This document shows, piece by piece, positions 34,401-44,713 of a stretch of 64,000 bases of DNA. The stretch's first letter is position 1. Each line of letters opens with the position of its first letter. Source of the stretch: Trametes villosa (Eukaryota; Basidiomycota; Agaricomycetes; Polyporales; Polyporaceae); contig PUDQ02000105.1 in the NCBI GenBank assembly GCA_002964805.2, positions 124,001 to 188,000 on the forward strand. Reading direction: 5' to 3'. The notes beneath the pieces were generated by a model. It had not been told where the DNA came from and searched no databases. It was given only the letters and a program-made list of their open reading frames with translations. The translations under genes and the position numbers were made by a program.

Positions 34401-36172
34401 CAGATCTATACGTACGGGCTTCCTTGTGGCATGCGAGTAATCTATTTTCGTGGTCCCTCCGTACCTGGGAGTGTGCACAAGCCATTCTTGGTCCTTACGG
34501 CAATGAGTGCCAGTGTGCGAGGACAGACGTGATGAACGAGGTCGCATAAGTTCGCACAGGGGGATGGGGTGACCTGATGAGAACACACCGTGTCGCTGGA
34601 CCACCCTGTATAACAATCGGCATAGACCGAGGGTGTCGTGGAGCTTGGGGACGCACCTTACCGGGTCCCTTCTCACCATCTTTCCGTGTCCGCTGAACAC
34701 CAGCTGACGAACTGTGTACTAAAACATGACACATCTGCCGCAACGCTCTGTGGAGGAGGAGCGCCTATGCCGTAACTCGGGAGAGTCCGTCGAGGTATGT
34801 GGCTCCCTCGTTGCAGGTTGACAGGAGCTACGGCAGTAGAACGCACCACCGCGCTGTGAACATCGAAGGGTGTAAGCAACCTACTGCTGCGCTATCTTCT
34901 CGGGCCGCGCGTGAGACGCATGAGCACCGGAGCATACCGAGACACGCATGATATTGAGACGCCGGTAACATCCGCCACAGGTGTCCTAGGATTCTGCTTC
35001 CGATGGGAGCCCGAGTGTGGCTGGCGGAGGAGGTCAGCTGCAACCGGCCGTCCAGGAAGAGGGAGTTATTGTGGCTTTCTACCATATTTGGCAATCGATA
35101 GGACCCAGGGCGCGAAAGTTCCATGATGTCCGGGCTGCAACTTCCTAGCGGGTATTTGGTCCGATGCCCCACTTGAGCCGCCAGCGGCGTTTCGTGCAAC
35201 GTGCCGGGCGTTGTGGAGCCCCAACACGCGTTCTCGGGATGTCAGTGTATGTAGGTTCATCAGAAGATACTTACCTAGGTGGGGGATCGTCCCCATACCG
35301 GGCGTCATCTATTCTCGGACCGACTCCGATGCTGTCTCCGAGGGCTGCTTTCGGGCGCCGGCAGCGTCTGATCGTCTTGTTGCATACGCCTTATCCCGAG
35401 TTGGTGCAATTGTTTTACTCTTCACATGTCACCTGGTGCAAGATAGGTCCCCTAGGACCGCGCGCTTCGCCTGCAGTCAGCTTGAGTTTGCACCTCACAA
35501 AGTTCAGACCCACGGATAAGAGAAAATTTCGAGCCAGAGGAAGCCGCTGTAGTGCTTTGACGTTAACGAGACGTACTAGTATGTCATCCTCCAGTAAAAG
35601 TACAAATTTAGCAAAGTCATGGGTGGGGGTTGAAAGGAGATGCGCGGTCGGAGGTGCTTGCCAGGCGAGCAAGTTGGTTTGGTCGGGCGCCCGGCTGTCG
35701 AATACTACTCCTGCCAAATCGGGCGATCGTGGCCAATCCCCCGCTTCTCGGCCCGAAAAGGCAGGCCTTGTATTCCAGGTGCCAGAAGGAGGCGAGTGTT
35801 TGTCGAGCGGGGCGTCCAAACCGCCCCCTTATTGTCTCCCCCGCCTCATGCCCCGCCGCGTGCAATGTGCCTCTAGCCCAGCCGGGATGTCCTATTGTTG
35901 AAGACACTTCTGGGAGAAGCTCTGCAGGCTTGGACAATGAGGAACCGTGCACGCTACGGCATAAGGGAGGACGATGCGGAACAATAGCAGGCCACAGCGT
36001 GCTAGACGATAAATGCTCAGCTTGCCTGCGCGAAGGACCGCCCCCCGCAATACGCACCACCTGTACACATCTAATAGTCCTGCTCCTCGAGCTTGATCAA
36101 CTCGTTCGCCTTGCACTCGCTCTGAAAGCTCACTCTCATCCTCTTCACGACCCACTCTGCTACACCATCGAC
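31445..36172. other. 4.7-kb gene desert
   Basis: No gene product is recognised on either strand although many overlapping frames are open by GC composition. The left half (to about 33.9 kb) is GC-rich with scattered repeats, including three copies of a GCCTCAAGGC word (near 32490, 32505 and 33622) and a GTACTCAAtGCGCG-like word repeated near 32895 and 33608. The right half is closer to average GC and holds a 9-bp inverted repeat at 34349-34387. It may be a decayed insertion or a large regulatory region. Confidence 0.5.
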
Positions 36173-36602
36173 ATGTTGAAGAACGGTTCTCTCGCTGTCG
36201 CCATCGTCCAGCGCCAAGTAATGGTAGTCCAAGGTCCGTCACCTCCTCTCACCTCCTCCCCACACCCTTCCTGACACCTCTCCCTTAACAGCTGCCCGCC
36301 CACACGACCAGCGCGAGCGCTGGGTCGACGTCTACACCTACGCCCCCTTCGGGGAGCGCGTCTTCCTCGCGTCGGCCGTCCCGCAGGCGCGCATCGCCGC
36401 GCGCGACATCCTCACCATCTTCCCCGCGGACGAGGGCGCGCGCGCGCCGGCCGCGGGCATGCTCGAGCTGCCCCCGCAGGCGTTCTGGGAGTACATGGAG
36501 CTCAGCGCGCGCCCGCAGCGCCGCCACGAGCAGCTCTTCGACAGTGTGGTCGGCGCGAAGCTCAAGCTCAAGACGAAGACGAGGGCGCGGAAGCTGTGGT
36601 GA
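36173..36602 (+). CDS. small hypothetical protein
   Basis: Two exons (36173-36233 and 36292-36602) join across a 58-nt GT...AG intron to 123 aa. The start region reads MLKNGSLAVAIVQRQVMVVQ; the second exon has WVDVYTYAPFGERVFLAS, ARDILTIFPADEG and FWEYMELSARPQRRHEQLFD, and ends in a strongly basic tail (KLKLKTKTRARKLW). The third-position GC bias and regular alternation suggest a true gene. Family unknown. The basic C-terminus could bind nucleic acid or act as a localisation signal, but nothing confirms this. Upstream sequence stays open in frame, so the start could be earlier. Confidence 0.55.
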
Positions 36603-37035
36603 TGGGCGGTTTGTGCCGTGGAGGCTCGAGGTTCCGTGGACTTCTTCAAGTTTTCTCTCTTGCTGTATCAATAGCTCCCAGTCTCTCCCCTGCCATGACT
36701 CACCGTTTGTATCAATAGCACGCCGCCTGTATCTCTATGTTATGCATCTATACACGTATACCCACACGCCCGTTGTAGCTCAATGCCAGTCGCTTTCTTG
36801 CCCTACCACTGTTGTGCGCCGAGTGTGGCGCGCCAGTTGTTTGAGTTCGAGAGAACACACGGTATGCGTTTCAAGTGGAAATGAATATCGCACACACAAT
36901 GATACATCTGCGGGACGTACTCAAGACAGCCATAAACAGCGTAGACGACCGGACAACGAGATGAGTATAAAGTAGTCAAGTAACACACAGCGTCAGACAG
37001 CCTCTCAGAGTCATAAGCTAGAAACACGGGTATCG
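36603..37035. other. convergent intergenic region
   Basis: 433 bases between the small unknown gene and the BRN1 stop codon. No gene, tRNA or repeat is recognised. Confidence 0.4.
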
Positions 37036-40000
37036 CTATGCCGCTCGCGTGGCATTCGGATCTCGGTACACCTGCAAAACACCTCCAGTGAGCACGACGA
37101 ACCCCTCACGCCCACGAAGAAGAAAACATACCTTCAGATCCCACAGGTTCCCGACCTTGCCGCCCTCCGCGATCTCGTCGTCCTCGTCGTCGGGGATGAC
37201 CGTGTCCTCCGTCTTGCCCTCGACCTCGAGCTTGAGCCCGCGCTCGTTCGCGAGGTGCAGCAGACAGATGAAGCAGAAGCTCGTGCTGATCTCCTCCATC
37301 TTGTCCTTCGGGTACGACTTCCGCAGGTCCGTGATGACCGACGTGAACTCGCGCGCCTCGTTCGGGTCGGTCGGTGGCCGGTCGTCTGTCTCCTGCAGTG
37401 CCGTCTCAGTATCACGCAGCGGCCGGCGGGGAGCGAGAGAGATAGAGTGGCAGCTTACCATGGCGTCGTCGGCGTCTTCTGCATGCGACGTGACGATGTC
37501 GAGCCCCTTCCAGATGTTGTCCTTGAGCTTGCGCACATCGACCCGCTTTGCGCGTTTCGCGTAGTTGACAGTCTCGACCTTGACGCGCCGTGTTTGCCCT
37601 TGTGTCGCCGCAAGCAGGTCCTGCTCGCCCGCTTCAACCGGTGCGCCAGCGTCAAAGCCGTCGTCGAAGCCGGGCCCGTCGTCGTAGTCGTCGTCGTGGA
37701 AGAACTGTGTCGCAAAGGGCACCGCGTCGCCGTCGAGCGCTACAAATCGTGCATTAGCACGGAGGCTACAGACACGTCTCGGCCAATAGAAGACGTACTG
37801 TCGTCGCCACCTGGTCCAGCTGCCTGATTTGCAGCCGCTTGCGCCCAAAACGCCTCGTCGATCTCACCGTCGACACGGCCGTCTGGCCGTACCTGGTACC
37901 CCCGCATCTTCAACTGTAATCACAGCCCAGTCAGCCTCCCTATCCACACCCATAACCACAACATTAAAACTCACCGAGAACTTCGGCTTGAGGAACAGCG
38001 TCACCAGCTGCTTGCTCGAAAAGTGCATATCATCCGGCAGCGTCTGCTCGCTGCGCTTCTCCTTCTCGCGTTCCTTCGCCTTCTTCCCTCTCGCCCCCTT
38101 ACGCGATGCCGCAGTCTTGCTGGTGGAGGGCCCGGGGAGGTTAATACCAGCGCCGCGCGTAACGGGCGCGAAGAGCGCCTTCGCGCGCGCCTTCACGTCC
38201 TCCTCCGCCGGCGTGAGGAAGTCGATCTTGAACGCCTCCTTCTTCTCGCGCTTCGGCCGCTCCTTCGCCTCAGCAGCATCGGCTAGAGCACGAGACAGCA
38301 CTCCATCAGTCCGACGGTAAAGCAGGGCAGAGCGAAACGGGCTCACGTCTGCGGACGACCTTGCGCAACCTCCAATGCTCCGGCCCAGCCCAATTCTTGA
38401 GGAAGTTCGAGTCGAAGTAGTCCATCATCACGCCCCCGTCCGCGTCCGCATCCGTCAGCGCAAGCACCAGATCCCGCTCGTTCGGCGCCTTCCTGGGGTC
38501 GAACGGCACGAACGCGCCCGCGGGGCGCGCCTCGCCGCCCGCGTCGTCCGACCCGCCCACGGACGCGTTGTCGCCGCCCGCGCCGTACTCCGCCTGGTAG
38601 TCCGCGGCGTAGTCGTCCTTGACGGCGTTCTCGCCGACGAAGAAGTCCTCCGCGGGCGCGGAGCTGCTCGGGTCGACGTCCATCGGGTTCGCGAAGTCCT
38701 GCTCGTCGGGGAAGCCGCCGATCCCGTCGTCGTCGTCATCGTCGTCGCCGAGGGAGGGGGCGTGCGTGCCGTCGCGGAAGAAGGTGTCGTCTGCGGAGAA
38801 GTTGTCTTTGCCGAACGCGAAGTCTTCGAGTGACTGGGAGATCTCCTGCTCTTCGATCGCCTCGATATCGGGCAGGAATTGTTCTGCAGGGTAGGATAAG
38901 CGGATGTGGCGCTATTCGCAGAAAAAAGCCTACCGCGGAGGTAACTGAGGTCAACTGCATCATACGGCTCCTCCAGAGGCTGCTCCTCCTCTTCGCCCTT
39001 CGCAACCGAGTCGCTCGCGTCAAACACAACGCGCAGACTCCCATCAGGCGTCACATTCAACCCCAAATGGTTCATGAGCAGCCCCTGCGCGCCGCCCTCG
39101 TCAAAGTCCGCACACGTCTTGCGGAACAGCGGGTCCACGCTAAACTCCAGATCCAGCTTCTTGCTCCTCAGCTGCGCGGCCGACTTCGCGAGCGTCGACT
39201 CCGGCCGGTACGCCTTGCGCTTGCGCTGGCTCTGGCTCGGGTCGCCGCCGTCGGGGTTGTCCGAGCCCGCGCCCTCGTCGTCGTCGTCGTCCGCGTGGCC
39301 CTCGTTCGCGAGGTTCGAGAGCAGCTTCCCGGTCTCGGTCCCGACGGAGTCGACGCGGGACGTCCAGATCTTGACGCAGCCGTCGAGCGTGCACGACGCG
39401 CGCTGGAAGTTGATCGAGTTGTCGGCGTTGTTGCGGAGGAGGGACATGTCGTGGAAGTAGTCGATGAGCGCGAAGTTCCAGGAGTTTGCGGCGTTGATTT
39501 TCTGCGGGAGGGTGTCAGCATATAGGTCGAAAAATCAAGGCGGCTTGACGGTGGCAGCCACTTCATGTCCTAGGCCAGATGTGTAGGGGCGTAGAGCAGA
39601 TCTGTGGCGGGGCCGTCTCGCCATAGCAGTGGCAGCGGGAGGGGTCCACTGCTGCCTGCAAACCCTATCTTCGCCACAGGGACTCTGAGATTCAAGCCCC
39701 AGGCGCACGAAAACAATGCCAGTACGCCCCATGTAACCCAACAGGAGCCGTGCGGGATAGCTGCCGTACGAGGGGGTACACACGCCGCCCTTTTACTGCA
39801 ATTCTCCAGCGCTGTTGGTACGCCGCAACATGGCCGAGCAAACGTCCCGGCTCCGATGTACGCAGCGATACCCTCTCCCCGAAAGTGTTCAGACCCCAAA
39901 CACAAACCGCACACTCACATTGTCCGTCGCCATCTTCATCCACTGGTCGAAATTCGACGTCATAACGTCCATCGGGACGTTAATAACCGGGGCCTGGGGC

Positions 40001-40398
40001 ACGCTCAACAGCTGGCTCTTCGTCCTCCCCAGCGTCGTCGCCCGCGCGCCCTCCGCCTCGCCCTCCGCCGCCGGCTCCGCGCCGTCCTCGTCGAGCGTGA
40101 CCGTGACCTTCGCGCTCTTCCTGCGCCGCCGCTTCTCCGCGACATCGTCGTTGATGTTCACGCTCTTCAATGGGGGCCTCGCTCCGCCCCCACTGCCACT
40201 GGGGCCGGGCGCGCCGTCGAGCGAAAAGGAGCCGTCGCCGTCGGGGTCGTACATGCGCTCGCTGAGCCGCTTCTTCGAGAGCGTGCGCGCGGCGGGTTTG
40301 GGGGTGTTCTCGCGCTCCGTGTCCCCGCCCGAGTCGGAGTCTGCATAGAGCGAGCGGGCGTTGTCCGCCGCGGCCGCGCGGGGGCGCGTTGTCGGCAT
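37036..40398 (-). CDS. BRN1: condensin subunit Brn1/Barren (CAP-H kleisin)
   Basis: About eight exons join to roughly 850 aa. Brn1 is the kleisin that closes the Smc2-Smc4 ring and carries the HEAT subunits of condensin, acting in mitotic chromosome folding. Start: MPTTRPRAAAADNARSLYAD. Family landmarks: APVINVPMDVMTSNFDQWM, NAANSWNFALIDYFHDMSLL, NSINFQRASCTLDGCVKIWT, the acidic central part (DDTFFRDGTHAPSLGDDDDD), FDSNFLKNWAGPEHWRLRKV, KIDFLTPAEEDV, and the C-terminal winged-helix region TSFCFICLLHLANERGLKLE ending NLWDLKVYRDPNATRAA. The first intron (39502-39918) is 417 nt against 50-75 for the others. It is divergent from the EF-hand-like gene with 223 bases between starts. Confidence 0.95.
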
Positions 40399-40621
40399 CG
40401 CGCTGGTGTCGGGGTGTTAGCGTTGGGGCCTAAGGAGGGGTAGCAGGAGGTGTAGGGAGGAGGAGAAAGGGGAGGCGCGTTGAACCACCGCGTTCGAGAC
40501 GACGCGTCGCACGTGACCCGCTGATGTCAGCTTTCCTTTCGCGTCGCGCGCCGCGGCTCCGCACCCAGAATGGCCAAGTCAAGCTTGCGGACGACCGCGA
40601 CGACGAGGAGTCGAGGACGGG

Positions 40622-41712
40622 ATGGCGGACGATGAGCTCGACCCTGGCTTTGCTGCCTTGCCAGAGCACGTACAGGACCGCATCGACGCTGCGTTCGACA
40701 ACGCGCTCAAGGACTCTGAACCTGCCCGGGAACCCGCTCACAAGCGCCGCAAGCTCGATCACTCGTCCGAACCTAGCGGCTTCATCGCAGGCGGGTTTAT
40801 CCCAGATGAACCCGCTGCTGGTGGATTCATCATCGACGAGCCGGACACTGGCGGAGGCTTCGTACGCGACTCATCTCCGGCCGCTGGCGGGTTCGTTGTG
40901 GACGAAGGCTCGGACATCGGCGAACGGCACGCGCACATTCCACTGTCGCTGATTCCTACCGCGCTACAGCTTCTGGATCTTCAGCCGGATGACGAGGACG
41001 TACTCTCCGTATTCCGGAACGCTGCGACTGGGTGGGGCTCCCGCTCCCGCGACGGGGGCGAAGCCGAAGACGCGCTGGTGAGCCGGAAGGACTGGCGCGC
41101 GGTCTGTGCGGCGCTCATGGACGTCGGCTTCCCCGACGAGGAAGACGTCGAGATGGACGATCAGTCGCAGGACGCTGCGGACGACGCGCCAGAGGAGGCG
41201 GCGTCCGATTCGGGCGAAGATTTCGTGCAGTCGGACTCTGACGCTGGGGAGAGCGCGGACGACCCAGACGACGAGGAGTACGAAGAAGGCGGCGGGGGCT
41301 TTGTGCGCTCGAAGAAGGCGAAGACGAGCTCGAGTGCGGCGACTGCCACAAAACGACAGATGGGCCGCCAGACGCGCTCGTCGGGAGGCAACGCGGACAG
41401 CGAACCAGGTGGACTGAGTGCGCGCCAGAAGGCAGAATGTCGCGCCGCGTTCGCGCTCTTCTTCCCGGAAGTCGACGAGGGCGAGCTGTCGAAGCAGCGG
41501 ATCGCGATCAAGGACATCACGCGGGTGGCGAAGCTGCTGAAGGAGAAGATCACAGCGGAGGAGGTGCGCGCTCTACGCATTTGTCTAGTATGCGCCCGGG
41601 TTGACGTGCGCCGCAGACGGTGGAGATGCTCGAGGCGTTCTCCAGCGCGGCGGACAAGACGATGGGCCTGGCCGACTTTGAGCGGATGATGATCGCGGCC
41701 CGACTGGCGTGA
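40622..41712 (+). CDS. EF-hand-like protein with GGFI/V repeats
   Basis: Two exons (40622-41563, 41617-41712) give 345 aa. Residues about 52-100 hold five copies of a Gly-Gly-Phe-Ile/Val motif followed by acidic residues (GGFIPDEPA, GGFIIDEPD, GGFVRDSSP, GGFVVDEGS). An acidic, low-complexity middle follows. The C-terminal 80 residues look like a calmodulin/centrin-type EF-hand pair: KAECRAAFALFFPEVDEGEL, then IAIKDITRVAKLLKEKITAE and VEMLEAFSSAADKTMGLADF with FERMMIAARLA. The canonical calcium-ligand loops are poor, so calcium binding is doubtful. Partner and function are unknown. The repeated aromatic-acidic motif could be a multivalent binding site. The gene shares a short promoter with BRN1. 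Confidence 0.75.
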
Positions 41713-42500
41713 AGGGAACCGGGCCAGGGGAGCCTCCGGGTCGTTCTGATGGGCGGACGGATGGTCGTCGAAAATCGAACATGCATTCTGGAGAGGGACT
41801 TTGAACGACGTCAACAAAAAGCGGTGCAGTGCGTTCTACCACCCGAGTACGCGTCTCGTCTGCTCATGCTCCCGTCCCTTTGCCACAGACGAGATCCGAG
41901 GACGGGCGTGGTCGGGCAGTGCTCGCCCACCCGAGCCCGGTGTCCCGGCCGTGCTGGAACCCGTTTGAAGGTCGTTCCTGGCCGAGGAGTCGCAGACGGG
42001 GCAGGCAGAAAGGCAAGATAGGCGTGGTTGCTTCTGGATCGGAAGCGGACCCGAGCATCCGGCGACCAGACGAGGAGCGGGAATAAAACCCAAAACCCAC
42101 GCCTCCTTGGCCGCCGTCGCAAAAATAGCAAACCTCCTCCCCAGCCGTGCCTGGCGGTCGCTTGTGACCTCCACCAGCGCGACGCCCATTCGGCCCAGCC
42201 GGCCATCCTGCGTATGCAATCCGCGAGGTGGATGCAGTCTTCCTGATCCATTCACTCTGTAGGCGAGCAGGGACATTTTCATCGCGGGTGATGGCCTCCC
42301 ACGGCTGACAGGCAGAGAGGGAGAGTTCTGTCAATGCCCTTGATCCTCTCGTCACGCGCCGCCCGCAGCGTCTCCCCCTCCTACGATGGGCCTCCATTTC
42401 GCGCGTGCGCGCCCACTGCGGGAGCATTCCAGGAGCCGGCCTGGACAGCGCCGTCAGCTCGTCCATGTGCTTCTCCGTCAAACAGGAAACCTCCCTGTCG

Positions 42501-42519
42501 CCCCCGCCCCACCCCCGCT
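42501..42519 (+). promoter_or_regulatory. possible Mig1/CreA-type sites
   Basis: A C-rich run contains CCCCGC, CCCCAC and CCCCGC again, matching the CCCCRC core bound by fungal carbon-catabolite repressors (Mig1/CreA). It sits just upstream of the TATA box of a sugar transporter, a typical target. The match is short and the run is low-complexity, so this is only suggestive. Confidence 0.35.
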
Positions 42520-42522
42520 TCC

Positions 42523-42530
42523 TATATAAA
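42523..42530 (+). promoter_or_regulatory. TATA box of the sugar transporter
   Basis: TATATAAA lies 136 bases before the transporter ATG and is followed by a CT-rich leader. The spacing leaves room for a leader of about 90-100 bases. Confidence 0.6.
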
Positions 42531-42658
42531 TTCCCATCTTTCCCCGCAGTCCTTCTTCCCCCGCGGTTGCCCTCCCCGCTCTTACCACCACCGTCGCGCC
42601 CTCGCGTTTGCGTCGCTCCCCCGCGCCCAGCTCACGCTAACCGCAGCACGCTCTCACA

Positions 42659-44499
42659 ATGCCTGGTGGTCCAGCAGCATCCGGCGGAGGCATTGGCTCC
42701 GCCGCTGCCCCCAAGAGCAGACTCTCCGGCATCCTCATGACCGCCTTCGCCGCCTTCGGTGGCATCCTCTACGGCTACGACACCGGCACCATCTCCGGTA
42801 TCATCGCCATGGACGACTGGCTCGCTACTTTCGGTGACCAGTCCGCGGGCAAGGTCACCGCTATCAACACCCTCGGTAAGAGCCTCTCCACCGGACACGA
42901 GTCCCTTGTCGTCTCCATCCTCTCAGCCGGCACATTCTTCGGTACGTTTCATCACTCTCTTTCCCCGCACTCCCCAGCGCTCATTCCTTCGCAGGCGCCC
43001 TCGGAGGCGCTCCTGTCGCGGACATCCTCGGTCGCCGCATCGGTCTCATCGTCTCCTGCATCGTCTTCTCCCTCGGTATCGCTCTCCAGACCGGCGCGTC
43101 CAACTGGGCCACCTTCATCCTCGGCCGCTTCTTCGCCGGCTTCGGTGTCGGCCTCGTCTCCACCCTCGTCCCCATGTACCAGTCCGAGTGCGCCCCAAAG
43201 TGGATCCGCGGCGCCGTCGTCTCCGGCTACCAGTGGGCGATCACCATCGGCCTTCTCCTCGCGGCTGTCATCAACAACGCGACAAAGGACCGCGCGAACC
43301 ACTCCGCCTGGCGAATCCCGATCTCGATCCAGTTCATCTGGGCCTTTATCCTCTTCGTCGGCATGTTCTGGCTTCCCGAGGTACGCGCGAGCCTCTTCTT
43401 CGCTTCGCTTCCCGCTCACTCTTTCTTTAGACACCGCGTTGGCTCATCAAGAACGACCGGGTCGATGACGCGGCGCACTCTCTGTCGCGTCTCACATCTC
43501 TGCCCCCCGACGACCCGGAGGTGCTCACCGAGATCGAGGACATCCGCGCAGCCCTCCGCGAGGAGCAGGAGCGCGGCGAGAGCTCCTACCTCGACTGCTT
43601 CCGCTTCAACAAGAGCAAGATCGCCTTCCGCACCCTCTCCGGCATCTTCATCCAGGCGTGGCAGCAGCTCACCGGCATCAACTTCATCTTCTACTGTAAG
43701 TCCATTTTCCCGTGCTCTTCGACGCGTCGCTCACCGCGCCCGCGCAGTCGGCACGACCTTCTTCACCAACGCCGGCATCCCGAACCCGTTCCTGATCACC
43801 GTCGCCACGAACATCGTCAACGTCTTCATGACCCTCCCCGGTATGTGGGGCGTCGAGCGCTTCGGGCGCCGCTCGCTGCTGCTCTGGGGCGCGATCGTGA
43901 TGTGCATCTGCGAGTACCTCGTCGCCATCATCGGCGTCACGATTTCTACAAGCAACAAGAGCGGCCAGAACGCGCTCGTCGCGCTCGTCTGCATCTACAT
44001 CGCCGCGTTCGCGTCGACCTGGGGCCCCATCGCTTGGGTCATCGTCGGCGAGATCTTCCCGCTCAACGTCCGCGCCAAGGCCATGTCGCTCTCCGTCGCG
44101 TCGAACTGGTGAGCTCCCCTTTGGTTTTTTGTCCGTGGCATGAAAGTCCATCACGCTGACCGCGCGCACAGGCTGTGGAACTGGGCGATCTCGTACGCGA
44201 CGCCGTACCTCGTCAACTCCGGCGCGGGCAACGCCGGCCTCGGCGTGAAGGTGTTCTTCATCTGGGGCAGCACGTGCGCGGGCTGCATCGTCTTCACGTA
44301 CTTCTGCATCCCCGAGACGAAGGGGCTCTCGCTCGAGCAGGTCGACCTGCTCTACCAGAACTCGACGCCCCTGACGAGCGCGCGCTACCGCCGCGAGCTC
44401 ATCGCGCGCGACGTGCACGTCGCGGACACCCTCGGCGGCGGCAAGGCTGGCGCGCGCCACGACCTCGAGGAGCACGCGGACGAGAAGGAGCAGGTGTAG
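42659..44499 (+). CDS. MFS monosaccharide transporter
   Basis: Five exons (42659-42941, 42995-43380, 43431-43695, 43748-44108, 44172-44499) give 540 aa with about 12 membrane segments. Sugar-porter signatures: FGGILYGYDTGTISGI in the first membrane segment, DILGRRIGL after segment 2, GRFFAGFGVGLVSTLVPMYQ with SECAPKWIRG, PESPR-like FWLPETPRWLI, GIFIQAWQQLTGINFIFYY-type segment 7 (here ending FYF), ERFGRRSLLLWGA and FCIPETKGLSLEQVD. The family carries hexoses by proton symport at the plasma membrane; the WQQLTGIN motif fits glucose-type transporters. The N-terminus is short and Gly/Ala-rich. The promoter has a TATA box and possible catabolite-repressor sites, so expression may be controlled by sugar. 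Confidence 0.95.
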
Positions 44500-44713
44500 G
44501 TGTAATGCGCTGCGTGCGCGTAATGCGTTACAGGGTGTGGTGGACATGATACGATACTGCGATGACTGCGATGTCGGTGTGGGACTTGTTCTCTGCTGTG
44601 CTAGTTCTGACCTCCTCTGGGCCGGTTGTAATGATAATGAGCGCTTTGATTCTGGTATCCTCGGTATATGCGCGCATTTGCGGGCCCAACACGCCCCTGA
44701 CGATACTCTCGGG

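Larger units (their letters stand above)
41713..42658. other. sugar-transporter upstream region
   Basis: 946 bases with no supportable gene. The right end carries a CCCCRC cluster and a TATA box (listed) and a CT-rich leader before the transporter ATG. Confidence 0.5.
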
